Numbered from the stretch's first letter, positions 53,591 through 63,940 are shown. The stretch: 64,000 nt of DNA from CAYMEV01 sp964389675 [NCBI: uncultured Candidatus Sumerlaeota bacterium] (GCA_964389675.1 CAYMEV010000015.1:1-64000); one strand, 5' to 3'. A program made the numbers and translations. Notes: generated by a model not told the origin, from the sequence alone.

Positions 53591-54544
53591 TTATTCAATT
53601 GAACAAAATTTCATGAACCTTGATTCAGGGATATGTTTTCTTTTTACAAAAAGACTCCTTTCAAATCTTCTCAGATTTGAAGCCATCTCAGTTGCCTTTG
53701 AAAATCCCCTGTTATATATTATATCTATCTTCTTGAAATCATACCAGTTCAAATCATCCAGCTGAGGCCTTATCAGGATATCAGCAAGATTAGTATTATC
53801 AAAATGAAATCTTCTGGAAGCAATCTTTTCAATACGTGAGAAAATATCAATTGCATTGTTGAACTTATCAACCTCCTTAAATGCTGATCCTACATCAACT
53901 GCAATTATTCTGTTAAATCCCATCATTACAGCCTGAGCCACAGGCAATTTTGCTGTTGTACCTCCGTCTATAAGCATCCTGCCCTTATACTCAACAGGAG
54001 GCAGGACACCTGCAATAGATGAGCTTCCCTGTACAATAGGGGATAGTTTGCCTCTGGTGAATACAATATCTTTTCCTGTTATCATATCAGTAGCAATTAT
54101 ATATGTCCTCACAGGGAGATCCTCGAGAAAAGTGTCTCCGAAAAAAACATCCAGCAGTTCTTCAAACAGTCCCCTCTCAATAAGCGACTGCCTGATGACG
54201 CCTCTGATAACCCAGGCACTTTTTTTTATGCTGTAATACATATTTCTTACTGTATTTTTAATTCCTGGTTCACCATCTGCCTGCACTTTCTCAAATTCAG
54301 GGAAATCAATGTCCTCAATAACTTCCCTGTATTTGAATAATGCCTTTTGAGCATCCTGGGTCATTGCATAAAGAGACCCGAACAAAGCCCCTGCTGATGT
54401 TCCAAAAACTGCATCAAAGCTTATATGATTCTGCATGAGATATTCAATGACCCCTAGGTGAGCAATACCCCTTGCACCGCCTCCTCCAAGCACCAATGCT
54501 GTCTTTTGCCCGAATGGATTGAATTTATCTAAAATATTTTTCAT
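53591..54544 (-). CDS. patatin-like phospholipase
   Basis: A 317-residue lipid hydrolase. It has the oxyanion GGGGARGIAHLG block near residue 20, the nucleophile elbow GTSAG (Ser50) and the dyad aspartate in LIDGGTTAKL (Asp193). This Ser-Asp dyad defines bacterial patatins of the RssA/YchK type, which release fatty acids from phospholipids. No signal peptide is present. It lies between tRNA-Asn and the amidohydrolase gene, with 109 bases of gap to the latter. Confidence 0.93.
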   Translation of the reverse strand: MKNILDKFNPFGQKTALVLGGGGARGIAHLGVIEYLMQNHISFDAVFGTSAGALFGSLYAMTQDAQKALFKYREVIEDIDFPEFEKVQADGEPGIKNTVRNMYYSIKKSAWVIRGVIRQSLIERGLFEELLDVFFGDTFLEDLPVRTYIIATDMITGKDIVFTRGKLSPIVQGSSSIAGVLPPVEYKGRMLIDGGTTAKLPVAQAVMMGFNRIIAVDVGSAFKEVDKFNNAIDIFSRIEKIASRRFHFDNTNLADILIRPQLDDLNWYDFKKIDIIYNRGFSKATEMASNLRRFERSLFVKRKHIPESRFMKFCSIE

Positions 54545-54653
54545 TTTCTGGAATAATAATAAAGAGAATATAATTGTAAAGAAATTAGAGTTAATACCTT
54601 ATAAATTGACTTTATCTGGATTTATGATTTTCCTGCTGAATAATCCTTCACAG

Positions 54654-56708
54654 CTAATCCTTTCCGTGTGTGATCTCACCGTCACAAATAGTATAGAGGA
54701 CCTTATACTTTTCATAGCCCTTTTTTATAATATCTTCTATATTATCCGATAAGACAACCACATCAGCCAAAGCTCCCGGTTTAATTTCCCCCCTTGCAGA
54801 TTCCTCGTATGAAGCATATGCAGGCACCCTGCAATATGAAGCGCAAGCCTGTTGTAAGGTTAAAGCCTGGTTTTTTATACCAGGAAGCCATGGTTTTCTG
54901 GTAACAGCATGGTATATTCCCTGTAAGCAATTGCATGGTACTATCGGCCAGTCACTGCCAAATATGAGCGGATTGCATATCTCTTTCAGGCTCTGCCATG
55001 GAAAAGCGTTTTCCCAGTATTTTTCAGGTACCATCTTGTGCCAGAGGGTCACAGGTTCCCTTTCATGCAGTGATTGCATTGAAGCAATAGTTCCGGTCTT
55101 ATAGAATCTTTCAATATCCTCAGCCCTGCACATTTCTATATGTTCGATCCGGTGACGGATCAGATGGCCTCTTCTCTTATCCAGAGCCTTATTTTTAAGT
55201 CTTGCTGCTTCAATGGCATTCAGGACATTTCTGACTGCTCCGTCTCCTATACTGTGGGTGGCAACCTGCAAACCAAGGCTGTCTGCAATTGCGACAGCCA
55301 GGTTAATATTCTGCTGAGAAAAGGCAGGAATACCTTCCAGGGTCTTTTTATCTAAACGAAAGGCAGTGTCTTTCTCAATTACTCCATCCATAAACAGTTT
55401 AACAGAATTCATGCTGATTTTGCTGTCTTTTGGAATATACGAGTTTCGGCTGTCCGAAAGACGCTGTTCAAGCCTTTTAAGATGTGGATGCAGGTGAATA
55501 TTATGCATAATCTGTTTTAGATCATGAGATGCCTGGTGGAGCATTCCTGCAAGAGGGTGAGTAAGGTTGTGCGTATGATGCCTTAACAGCTCGCTGAGGG
55601 TGTTATGGCGAAGTTCAACTGCTGCTTTAAGGCTTTCAATTAAAAAGGAATGAATCTCAGCTATGCTGAAAATTCCCTGACGTGCCTTATGCAGCATATC
55701 ACGAATTGCAGATGCTTCAATTATATCAGTAAGCATATGTTCATCCGGAACTACAGAAAAGGATGAATATACTCTAACAGGCAATTTTTTTGTTTCTTCA
55801 AGCTCAACCAATAATAATATAAGCTCAATATCTTCAGGAGGAAGGTCCAAACCCATCGAGAATACTCCTGTCAAACCTTTGCCTGCTAAATATGAGCAGG
55901 TATTCTGCAAGGCTGAAAGCTTTTGTTCTGAACTTAAAGGGAATTTAGAGCGCAGGACTGACTCAACCGTAAAATATACTGGAGGTTCAAGCAGTTCACC
56001 AGTCGGCAGGCCTTCATTATCCAGCGGCATATTATGTTCAAGGTCAAGCGCATGGATTAATCTGGGAAAAGGAGGCATTACCCGCATGCAATCAGCTTCC
56101 TGCAAGGCTTTACTGTTTGCCCAGCCTGTGTGCAGGTCATGAGCAAATACAAACAGCGGTTTGTCGCTGACAATGCTATCCAGGAATTTTCTTGCATTTT
56201 CAGGCGGTATCAGGGGTGGATCCGTATAGTGCGCACCATATACATATATAACCGGCATTTTATTATTCTGCCTGCTGAAATCCGATATCATAAAGGCTAG
56301 ATCATCCTGATTTTCGGCTTTTTCTGCGTCACAGCCCTGTAAATGTTCCGCTCCTACCATAAGATGGACATGGCAATCGTTAAATCCAGGCAGGACTGAC
56401 ATACCGCCAGCATCCAGGATAATTGAATCCCTGGATAGTATACTGTTTTTCCCTGATGGAGCAACTTCAGCAATGTAATTCGAACTTATGGCAATATCTA
56501 CAAGCTGTCGGTTTATTAAACGCGCATTTCTTATAATAATATCAGGCTCTCCCTTTACTGAATTCATAGCTGCATGGTGCAAAAGGGACCTGGTAAAAGG
56601 TTTTGGCAGCGGTTTTCTTACTATATAGCCTGGGAGGTCAAGTATCTTCCGGCGCACCCTGTGCATTGAGTTACGGACAATTGGACATGCCCTCGAGTGA
56701 TAATACAT
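54654..56708 (-). CDS. amidohydrolase 3 family (YtcJ-like) metal hydrolase
   Basis: A 684-residue member of the amidohydrolase 3 family. It has LPGFNDCHVHL (metal-binding HxH), GWANSKALQEADC, the conserved Lys/His of the middle barrel (VKLFMDGVIEKDTAF in short), THSIGDGAVR, RHRIEHIEM and FGSDWPIVP. Members hydrolyse N-substituted amides; the substrate of this one is unknown. About 55 basic residues precede the first beta-strand (ILDLPGYIVRKPLPKPF in part) and are not usual for the family. I start at the ATG with AAAGGA 6 bases ahead; another ATG two codons upstream overlaps that site. Confidence 0.85.
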   Translation of the reverse strand: MYYHSRACPIVRNSMHRVRRKILDLPGYIVRKPLPKPFTRSLLHHAAMNSVKGEPDIIIRNARLINRQLVDIAISSNYIAEVAPSGKNSILSRDSIILDAGGMSVLPGFNDCHVHLMVGAEHLQGCDAEKAENQDDLAFMISDFSRQNNKMPVIYVYGAHYTDPPLIPPENARKFLDSIVSDKPLFVFAHDLHTGWANSKALQEADCMRVMPPFPRLIHALDLEHNMPLDNEGLPTGELLEPPVYFTVESVLRSKFPLSSEQKLSALQNTCSYLAGKGLTGVFSMGLDLPPEDIELILLLVELEETKKLPVRVYSSFSVVPDEHMLTDIIEASAIRDMLHKARQGIFSIAEIHSFLIESLKAAVELRHNTLSELLRHHTHNLTHPLAGMLHQASHDLKQIMHNIHLHPHLKRLEQRLSDSRNSYIPKDSKISMNSVKLFMDGVIEKDTAFRLDKKTLEGIPAFSQQNINLAVAIADSLGLQVATHSIGDGAVRNVLNAIEAARLKNKALDKRRGHLIRHRIEHIEMCRAEDIERFYKTGTIASMQSLHEREPVTLWHKMVPEKYWENAFPWQSLKEICNPLIFGSDWPIVPCNCLQGIYHAVTRKPWLPGIKNQALTLQQACASYCRVPAYASYEESARGEIKPGALADVVVLSDNIEDIIKKGYEKYKVLYTICDGEITHGKD

Positions 56709-56847
56709 GAGCATTCCTTTCTTGGTCTATATTTTTGAATTAATAGAAAATGAAGCAAAAAATGAAATCTTGTGCATTTTGACCAGCCTGTTTATTATTC
56801 TTTTCAATATCAATTCAATATAATTTTGCACCAGCCAATCCTTCATA

Positions 56848-59127
56848 TTATAAAAGGATGGCTTCCTGTATCCTCTCTTTTAGATATGTAAGCCTGTCTC
56901 CTCTGCTATCCCTGTTAATCGCAATTGCAACTGCCCTTTTCGAACCTATTATTATAGCGAGTTTCTTCGCCCGGGTTATACCGGTATATATCAGGTTTCT
57001 CCTGAGCATCATATAATGAGAGGTTATAATTGGAAATATTATAACGGGAAATTCAGAACCCTGGCTCTTATGTACTGATATAGCATAGCTGAGAGTCAGC
57101 TCATCCAGCTCATTGAATGAATATTCAACGCTCCGGTTTTCAAACCTTACTGTAAGCACCCTCTCTTCAAAATCAATACCCGTAATAATACCCCCATCTC
57201 CATTAAATACCAGCTTTTCATAATTATTGCTTATCTGCATGACCTTATCATTTACCTTAAATAGCCTGCCAAATCTGGTAACAGATCTGTTTGACGGGTT
57301 GAAGTATGCCTGCAGTACTGTATTGAGGTTATGGGTTCCGCATACTCCGCTGTTCAGCGATGTAAGAACCTGTATATCAGATAAGCTGTTTATCCCTGAT
57401 ATCTTCGGAACATCGTATTTTATTATTTTTATGATAATATCGGGGATATCATGAGTTTTTTCCGTACCATAAGCCATGCTATCTTCACTTATTCTTCCAT
57501 TACCCTGGCTAAGCTTATTATTTTTGTCCTTTCTGTCATCAATGGAATAAAGATAGAGATCATTTCTGTTATCTACCTTATAATCAGGCAGATAGGGAAA
57601 AAGTCCCTGCCTGATCCTGTGGGCGGCAGTAATAATCCTGCTGGATAATATCTGGCGGAAAATCTGATTAAGCTCCGCTGAATAGATCCGTTCAGATTTT
57701 AATATGCTGTAAAGAACATCACCAGGGCCTACAGAAGGCAACTGATCTGCATCGCCTATAAAAATAAGCTTGGTATGGCTATCTACAGCTCTCAGTAGAT
57801 TGTAGAACAGCAGGATATCAACCATTGAAAATTCATCAATTACAATTATATCATAACGCAGCCTGTTGTTCTCGTTCTTGAGGAATCGGTTATTCTGAGG
57901 GCTTGTGCCAAGAATCCTGTGTATTGTTGATGCAGGATAAGATGTTATTTCTGATAGTCTTTTTGCAGCTTTTCCTGTAGGAGAAAGAAGGGCAATTTTT
58001 GCCTTCTTTGCTTTATATATTGTATGTATTGCTTTTACTATCGTTGTTTTTCCCGTTCCTGGCCCACCTGTAACTACTGATATCTTATTATTCAATACAC
58101 CGGCAATAGCTTCTTTCTGATTGTCTGTAAGCTTAATGCTGATCCTCTCCTGAACCCACCTGATTGCCATATCAATGCTTTTTATGGATATGTAAAAACG
58201 GCTTTTCAGAATATTCCTCAACATCCCGGAGGCTTTTATTTCAGCAAAGAAGTATGCAGGCAGGCTGTAGCAGCTCAGGTCTTCCTTCTCGATAGTGTAC
58301 AGCTTTTCTTCATTCAGCATCTTTTTAATGCATTCCCTTATCTTTTCAGGGCCTATATTGAGAAGCTCTTGGGCTTTGCTGATCAATGCCTTATCCTCTG
58401 TCATGGTATTTCCGTTTTCAGCATCGCTAAGGAGAACATAGAGAATCCCTGACATAATCCTTGATACTGAATCCTCTTTTATATTTAATTTCATTGCTAT
58501 TGAATCGGCAGTCTTAAAACCAATTCCCCTTATCTTCTCCGCAAGTATATAAGGATCTCTCTTAAGCTGTTCAATTGAATCAGCGCCAAATACCCTGTAG
58601 ATCTTGAAGGCATAATTCAGATTAATATTGTGCTCTGAGAGAAACATAATAATATCCCTGATTATGGCCTGGGTATTCCAGGATTTAATAAGCTCCTGTA
58701 TCCTTTTTTCTCCAATACCCTTTATTTCTTTGAGTTTCTCAGGATATTTTTCAATTATACTAAATGATTCTTTACCAAACCTGTCAATTATCATTTCTGC
58801 ATAATGTTTCCCGATACCCTTCACCATGCTGCTTGAAAGGTATTTTACCATTCCTTCTTTTGACTGGGGAAATTTCCTTGAAAATGAATCAAAGGAGAAC
58901 TGTATGCCATATTCGCGATTATTGACATATCTGCCTTCAAGATAGACCATTTCCCCTGGATAAGGCTGGAAAATATTCCCGCAGGCTGTTACAGTATTCA
59001 TCCTGTTTTTTTTTCTGACCGATATTTTCAGGACTGAATATCCATTCTCTTCATTATAGAATGTTACGGTCCTGATTTCTCCTCTCAGGCTCTCCTTTTC
59101 ACCTGCAAAATACCTATTTTCCAGCAA
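56848..59127 (-). CDS. recD2: RecD2-type ATP-dependent DNA helicase
   Basis: A 759-residue superfamily 1B helicase, the RecD2/TraA form that occurs without RecBC. N-terminal helix-hairpin-helix motifs (MVKGIGKHYA, KEIKGIGEKR, KIRGIGFKTA) come first. The helicase core has the Walker A motif GGPGTGKTT (Lys360), DEFSM, GDADQLPSVGPGDVL and the late SYAISVHKSQGSEFP. It unwinds DNA 5' to 3' during repair and stress responses. It overlaps the end of the transglutaminase gene by 14 bases, so the two are coupled. Confidence 0.93.
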   Translation of the reverse strand: MLENRYFAGEKESLRGEIRTVTFYNEENGYSVLKISVRKKNRMNTVTACGNIFQPYPGEMVYLEGRYVNNREYGIQFSFDSFSRKFPQSKEGMVKYLSSSMVKGIGKHYAEMIIDRFGKESFSIIEKYPEKLKEIKGIGEKRIQELIKSWNTQAIIRDIIMFLSEHNINLNYAFKIYRVFGADSIEQLKRDPYILAEKIRGIGFKTADSIAMKLNIKEDSVSRIMSGILYVLLSDAENGNTMTEDKALISKAQELLNIGPEKIRECIKKMLNEEKLYTIEKEDLSCYSLPAYFFAEIKASGMLRNILKSRFYISIKSIDMAIRWVQERISIKLTDNQKEAIAGVLNNKISVVTGGPGTGKTTIVKAIHTIYKAKKAKIALLSPTGKAAKRLSEITSYPASTIHRILGTSPQNNRFLKNENNRLRYDIIVIDEFSMVDILLFYNLLRAVDSHTKLIFIGDADQLPSVGPGDVLYSILKSERIYSAELNQIFRQILSSRIITAAHRIRQGLFPYLPDYKVDNRNDLYLYSIDDRKDKNNKLSQGNGRISEDSMAYGTEKTHDIPDIIIKIIKYDVPKISGINSLSDIQVLTSLNSGVCGTHNLNTVLQAYFNPSNRSVTRFGRLFKVNDKVMQISNNYEKLVFNGDGGIITGIDFEERVLTVRFENRSVEYSFNELDELTLSYAISVHKSQGSEFPVIIFPIITSHYMMLRRNLIYTGITRAKKLAIIIGSKRAVAIAINRDSRGDRLTYLKERIQEAILL

Positions 59128-60118
59128 AATGGATCTCCCTGTCTTTTAGAAAAACTGTTTTAAGATGAGATTTTCCAGCTTCATGCAGATAAAATATTTC
59201 GTATCTTCCACTTTCCAGCCCGAAAATACTATAGGTAAGTATCCTATCTCTTCTAAGCCTGTAAATAGCGTCATTTCCCGTTATTAGTATTTCTTTGTAA
59301 TTATTTTCCCTGTCAGATATTACAATACCATTTTTATTCGTTCTCTTATTATGAGCGGCAATAAGAATGTCAAGGCCATTATAGCATTTTTTGTCAATGG
59401 GCGTGAAATTATAATCGTTGTTCAATATCCTTATTTCCTGAAGTTTTTCCTTTATAGGGAAATCATAATATGATTTGCTATATCTGTTATCCTTTTTAAT
59501 AAAAAGATAATTCGGCGTCACAAAATATAAAGATGCAAGCGGATCCAGCTGTATAAACTGTCCTTTGCCATTATCAAATTCAATCCATCTGTGAAGCACA
59601 ATGCTATGGTTATCAATTACCATTCCCCTGATTATATTATGCCTTATACCGCAGGCATCAAATAATTCACTCAGGACAAATATAATATCAACACAGGTGC
59701 CTTCCTTTTCAGCAAGTATTTCCCTTATGCTGGTGGGTTTCCTTGTCATAAGCCCTGCATTGTATCTGATATTATTCCTTAACCAGAAGACCAGGCATTC
59801 GACTGCCTGGTTCAGGTATACGGACCCATCGGTTATTTTTCGCGCAAGGCTTATTATATATTTATCATCATAATCTCCGGGATTGAAAACAAACCTTCCT
59901 GAAGGTATATTAGAGCTGCTGATACTGGAAGAGACCCTGACAAGGTAGTTGCCGTCAATCTTTACAACTTTCTGTTCATAGCCCACAGATTCATAATCAG
60001 AAAGGATATCATGCTTTGAGTAGATCTCCAGGGTGCCGGAACCCTTGACATATAAAAGGTCTGAAAGGGCTATTAAAGGCATAAAAAGGATTATAAGCAG
60101 TGCAATAAATCTCATCAT
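59114..60118 (-). CDS. exported transglutaminase-like cysteine protein
   Basis: A 334-residue exported protein with a signal peptide (FIALLIILFMPLIALS). The papain-like catalytic triad of the transglutaminase core is visible as Cys142 (EGTCVDI), His176 (VLHRWIE) and Asp192 (IQLDPLAS). In bacteria such domains mostly act as proteases or peptide-linking enzymes in the envelope. The C-terminal 110 residues are beta-rich. The gene is followed by recD2 in a 14-base overlap and preceded by a TPR protein at 12 bases, an unusual mixture. Confidence 0.85.
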   Translation of the reverse strand: MMRFIALLIILFMPLIALSDLLYVKGSGTLEIYSKHDILSDYESVGYEQKVVKIDGNYLVRVSSSISSSNIPSGRFVFNPGDYDDKYIISLARKITDGSVYLNQAVECLVFWLRNNIRYNAGLMTRKPTSIREILAEKEGTCVDIIFVLSELFDACGIRHNIIRGMVIDNHSIVLHRWIEFDNGKGQFIQLDPLASLYFVTPNYLFIKKDNRYSKSYYDFPIKEKLQEIRILNNDYNFTPIDKKCYNGLDILIAAHNKRTNKNGIVISDRENNYKEILITGNDAIYRLRRDRILTYSIFGLESGRYEIFYLHEAGKSHLKTVFLKDREIHFAGK

Positions 60119-60130
60119 AAATATAGCTGA

Positions 60131-61522
60131 TCAGCTATAGGTGATCTCTATTTCGTCTGTTGGAGGCTTACTGGATAATTTCGCCTTTATCTTGGTGATA
60201 AATACCTTGGCTATCTTGTTATCCTTATCAATTGTCAAAGCCCGGAAGAAGTATTCCTGAGCCTTTGCAAGCTTTTCCTGCTTGAAATATATTTTGCCCA
60301 GTAAAAGCAGTACCTGGAGATAATTCTGGTTTATACTGCAAGCCTTGGTCAGGCTAAATATTGCTTCTTCGTAATTATTAGTATAGTATTCAATTAAACC
60401 CAGAATATAAAGCATATCCACATAATTAGGCTGAAGCTTAAGCAGCTTTTTGATGGATTCCCGTGCTTTGTCGAGCTTTCCTTCGTAGAAGTATTGTTTC
60501 GAAATATTTGTATAATCGATAAAATATGGAATATCATCAAGGGAATACCTGCAGATCTCCAGCAAAAAAGGATTATATTCAAAAGCTTTTGCTATAAGGT
60601 TCTCAGCTTCACTGCCCCTTTTCAGTTTAATTGCCTCTATTGCAGCATTGAACCGGTTATCATTTATGAAAGGATTAAGCGCTTTTGCCTTTCTGAGAAA
60701 AGGAAGGGCCTGGTTTAGATTATTGGTCCTTATCAAAAGAAGAGCTGTAAAAATATAGGCATCCAGGAATCTGTTATTGTTTTTCAGAGCTGACTGAAAG
60801 TACATATATGCCTTCTTATAGTCCTTTTTAAGGCAGTATAGCCTGCCAACAAAAAAATTTATATCTACATAATCAGGGTGTTTCTCTAAAAGTGACATGG
60901 CTGATGCCAGGACACCTTCGATATTCCCCTTTTTCAGCTCAGCATTCCATTCTGATATCATTATCTCACGGCTTGAAATATGGAAATTAATGATTTCATC
61001 TTCTGGCTCTATTTTTATGAACCGGTTTACCTTATAGGATTGTATCTCAATAATAATACTGTATAATTCCGGTTTGAGCGCAAATATAACTGGTTTTGCA
61101 TTCTTTATGAATTTGGTCATCTGGGTTTTTGGTATTGTCACAGATGCTTTATCGACAGTCTGATTATCAAGACATACCATGAACTCAACTGAGATCTCCG
61201 AACCCAGATTAAATGTTATAATTTTCTCGTCATTTGGTTTTAAGTCAACCTCTATCACCTGGGAAAATTCACCCGAGCTCTTTTCTGTTTCATGGTAAAT
61301 ATCCAGCTCCAGAATATCCCCTTTCAAGACAACTTTGTATTTACCCGGGGAAAGGTGCTTAATAGTTGCATGCGCTTTGTTCTCACCGACAATTCTGGTA
61401 AGGTTGTATCTTTTCCTGATGGGAAGCAGTTCAACATAAAACTGTGTATTTTCTTCTCTCTCAGAATATAATACATTAACCTTCAACTTGCTTTCCTGTG
61501 TAGGGTCGTATTTTACTTTCAT
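60131..61522 (-). CDS. TPR protein with beta-rich N-terminus
   Basis: A 463-residue protein with no signal peptide. The N-terminal 190 residues are beta-strand-rich (LKVNVLYSEREENTQFYVEL in short, then two PEGA-like stretches), followed by six to seven TPR units from about 195 (YVDINFFVGRLYCLKKDYKKAYMYF in short). It may be a peripheral scaffold protein. It lies between the transglutaminase-like and RNase Z-like genes. No defined family is recognised. Confidence 0.78.
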   Translation of the reverse strand: MKVKYDPTQESKLKVNVLYSEREENTQFYVELLPIRKRYNLTRIVGENKAHATIKHLSPGKYKVVLKGDILELDIYHETEKSSGEFSQVIEVDLKPNDEKIITFNLGSEISVEFMVCLDNQTVDKASVTIPKTQMTKFIKNAKPVIFALKPELYSIIIEIQSYKVNRFIKIEPEDEIINFHISSREIMISEWNAELKKGNIEGVLASAMSLLEKHPDYVDINFFVGRLYCLKKDYKKAYMYFQSALKNNNRFLDAYIFTALLLIRTNNLNQALPFLRKAKALNPFINDNRFNAAIEAIKLKRGSEAENLIAKAFEYNPFLLEICRYSLDDIPYFIDYTNISKQYFYEGKLDKARESIKKLLKLQPNYVDMLYILGLIEYYTNNYEEAIFSLTKACSINQNYLQVLLLLGKIYFKQEKLAKAQEYFFRALTIDKDNKIAKVFITKIKAKLSSKPPTDEIEITYS

Positions 61523-61567
61523 TTTGTACCCCTTCCTTTGCAGCTGTTTTTTTGAAGGCTATTTCAA

Positions 61568-62458
61568 TCAGCCTACGAATTCAGCTTTATCATCATGGAG
61601 AATATATATCTTCATCAAAAGCGTGTAATCAATATTATTAATAAAGCTCTTTATCTCCTCTATAGTATACCTTTGTGAAAAATGGGTCAACAAAAGAACC
61701 TTTATCTTTTTCTTCCTAAGCTGCAAAAGAAGCTCTTCAAGCGAAGAATGTGAATCAAATCCTCTATCTGAGGAATAGAGAAATGTTGAATCAAATATCC
61801 CTATATCCAAATTATCTGGTGAATGAGCATTGAGAAGATAAGAATCACCTGAATAGAATAACCTGCATCTTAGTTCACTCCTGAACAGCTCATCATGATC
61901 AATGCTTTTTTTTAATTGGATGATATTTTCCCCTGAATATCTTTCTTTGAGCTTAGTATTCCTTTCAAAGAGAGCATAGGAAAAACAGTGATTATCATGT
62001 TTTACGGGATATGCTTTTATAAATGAGTCCCTGCCCAGAAATACTTCAGAGTAGTCATTCACTCCAATAAGCTTCAGGTCATATTGCAGGGGCAGTTCAA
62101 GTGAACTGAAATACTGAATCCATTTTAGAATATAGTCATTTTTTTTCGGGTAAAATATCCTTAAAGGGTTTTTTGTGCCTCCCTTTACAATATTCCTTAA
62201 ATGCAGAAAACCCATTAGCCCTCCAAAATGGTCAGAGTGATGATGCGTAATAAATACCCTGTTTATTCTCAGGACTCGCTCCTTAAGAAAAAGCGAAATC
62301 CCTTCCCCGCAATCAAAAAGTATATTATAGCCTGATATTAAGTAAAAGTTTGAATATAGTGCTTTTGCAAAGAAGGATAAGGATTTGCCAGCTATATTTA
62401 TGTTACCGTATTTTATCAATTTCCAAAAAATTTCTATTTTACTTGATAATAAATTCAA
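61568..62458 (-). CDS. RNase Z-like metallo-beta-lactamase-fold protein
   Basis: A 296-residue MBL-fold hydrolase. The zinc motif THHHSDH (His72-His77) is present, as are PVKHDNHCFSYALFE, YSGDSYLL and LLLTHFSQRY, the series that marks RNase Z, which trims tRNA 3' ends. The N-terminal strand LFDCGEG is present, but the usual opening FLGTG motif is missing and the first 40 residues are divergent. Two of three tRNAs here lack encoded CCA, so a 3' tRNase would be needed. Whether this is the housekeeping enzyme or a paralogue is unclear. Confidence 0.75.
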   Translation of the reverse strand: MNLLSSKIEIFWKLIKYGNINIAGKSLSFFAKALYSNFYLISGYNILFDCGEGISLFLKERVLRINRVFITHHHSDHFGGLMGFLHLRNIVKGGTKNPLRIFYPKKNDYILKWIQYFSSLELPLQYDLKLIGVNDYSEVFLGRDSFIKAYPVKHDNHCFSYALFERNTKLKERYSGENIIQLKKSIDHDELFRSELRCRLFYSGDSYLLNAHSPDNLDIGIFDSTFLYSSDRGFDSHSSLEELLLQLRKKKIKVLLLTHFSQRYTIEEIKSFINNIDYTLLMKIYILHDDKAEFVG

Positions 62459-62538
62459 TTTATTATAATATTAAGCAGATATCAATATTTATTATAAAAC
62501 AACTATTAAATATTGGAATTTAACAGAGGTGTTTTATT

Positions 62539-63855
62539 ATGCATCATATAAACTGCAGTTTTTGCGGAACAAAGCTGAAAATAAAAAAAATACCGGAAGG
62601 TAAAGAATCCCTGAGGCTTAAATGCCCAAAGTGCATGAAAATTTTTACAATCGACCTGTCAACAATTCTTGATAAAAAGCCTCACGAACCGGAAACTGTT
62701 GCAAACAAGCCAAAAACAAACGGTATCTCTGAGGATTATCTTGACGAGTTATTATCCAGCACAAAGAAAGAACCAGCTCCTCAGGCTAAAAAGGAGAAAC
62801 CGATAAGCAATCTTTCAGACCTTGTTCCAGAAGAACCTAAGGATATATTTGCTCATGAAAAGCCTCAGGAGCTTTATTCAGTCATAAAGGCAAATGGCAA
62901 AAGGCTTGGCCCGATGAGCTATGTAGCTTTACTTCAAAAAGTAAAGGATGGTGAAGTAATAGGCATAGATACAATCGAAACACAGTCAGGGCTTAGAAAA
63001 CCTCCAATAAGCTTTATTGAGATAAAGAGGATACTGCAGGAGAAGATCAGAGAACAGAACATGAGAAGCGAAGATTCACTGGGAATTGATATGTCATATG
63101 GCGTAAGAAAGGAAAAGAGGAAGGTAACACTTTATCTTCTGTTAGCTCTTCTGGGGATCATGATCCTGATATATGCCTTAATTACAGTCCCAGGCTATTT
63201 TAAGAGTGAACCCGGCCGGCAGGCAGACAGCATTGAAGAACCTGCCGGATCAGATTCAGAGAAGAGCCTGGCCTCAGTTGAAACCCCAGACAAGGAAGAA
63301 TCCGCAGTTTCGGAAGAAAAAACAGTAAAAATAATTAATTTCTCAGATGAATCAATAAGGAATTATTTCTCTGCCTCAGGAAGCTATTACAGGGATGCCA
63401 CAAATCATTTAAGAAGCCGCAACTACTCTGAAACCCAGAAGGATTTAGACTATATACTGCTCAGCTCAGGCTCAAACCCTACTACAATCCTGCTTAAACT
63501 TCAGGTTTACCTTATGTCAGGTGAGCTTGAAAAGGGATTTGATGATTTCCAGACAATGATAACAGTCCCGGCGCTTCAGGATGATATTTACATCAATCTC
63601 GGGTTCGGCGTCATCAATACAATGCTTGGAAACTTCGATGATGCAAAAACTCACATTGAAAGGACAAGATTTGTAGAACCCAATAACCCTTTTATATTAT
63701 TCTACAGCAGTATACTTGAGTATAGACAGAAGGAATATGACAGGGCCATTCAATATATGCAGGATGCAATTGACAACTCTCCTTCTGATTTTATATTTCT
63801 GAGAGATATGAGAAATATGCTCAGAGAGTTTCAAAAAACCAAGGAAGCTTCCTGA
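62539..63855 (+). CDS. zinc-ribbon membrane protein with TPR region
   Basis: A 438-residue protein. An MJ0042-type zinc ribbon comes first (CSFCGTKLKI and CPKCMKIF), then a Lys/Glu/Pro-rich linker, a GYF-2-like segment (KRLGPMSYVALLQKVKDGEV), a transmembrane helix at about 195-215 (VTLYLLLALLGIMILIYALI in short) and TPR units at the end. The order suggests a cytoplasmic N-terminus and an outer C-terminus, similar to other zinc-ribbon proteins found in delta-proteobacteria and related phyla. Function unknown. Confidence 0.8.
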   Translation: MHHINCSFCGTKLKIKKIPEGKESLRLKCPKCMKIFTIDLSTILDKKPHEPETVANKPKTNGISEDYLDELLSSTKKEPAPQAKKEKPISNLSDLVPEEPKDIFAHEKPQELYSVIKANGKRLGPMSYVALLQKVKDGEVIGIDTIETQSGLRKPPISFIEIKRILQEKIREQNMRSEDSLGIDMSYGVRKEKRKVTLYLLLALLGIMILIYALITVPGYFKSEPGRQADSIEEPAGSDSEKSLASVETPDKEESAVSEEKTVKIINFSDESIRNYFSASGSYYRDATNHLRSRNYSETQKDLDYILLSSGSNPTTILLKLQVYLMSGELEKGFDDFQTMITVPALQDDIYINLGFGVINTMLGNFDDAKTHIERTRFVEPNNPFILFYSSILEYRQKEYDRAIQYMQDAIDNSPSDFIFLRDMRNMLREFQKTKEAS

Positions 63856-63912
63856 TACAGGAATAGTACCCTCTATTAAACCTCTGTATTAAAACAGCCT
63901 GCCTTTATTTTA

Positions 63913-63940
63913 TTGACCTAAAATTTTAAACTGTTAGATA
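63913..63940 (+). promoter_or_regulatory. likely promoter of the last, truncated gene
   Basis: TTGACC (63913-63918) and TAGATA (63935-63940) lie 16 bases apart, 53 bases before the ATG of the truncated gene. Confidence 0.45.
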
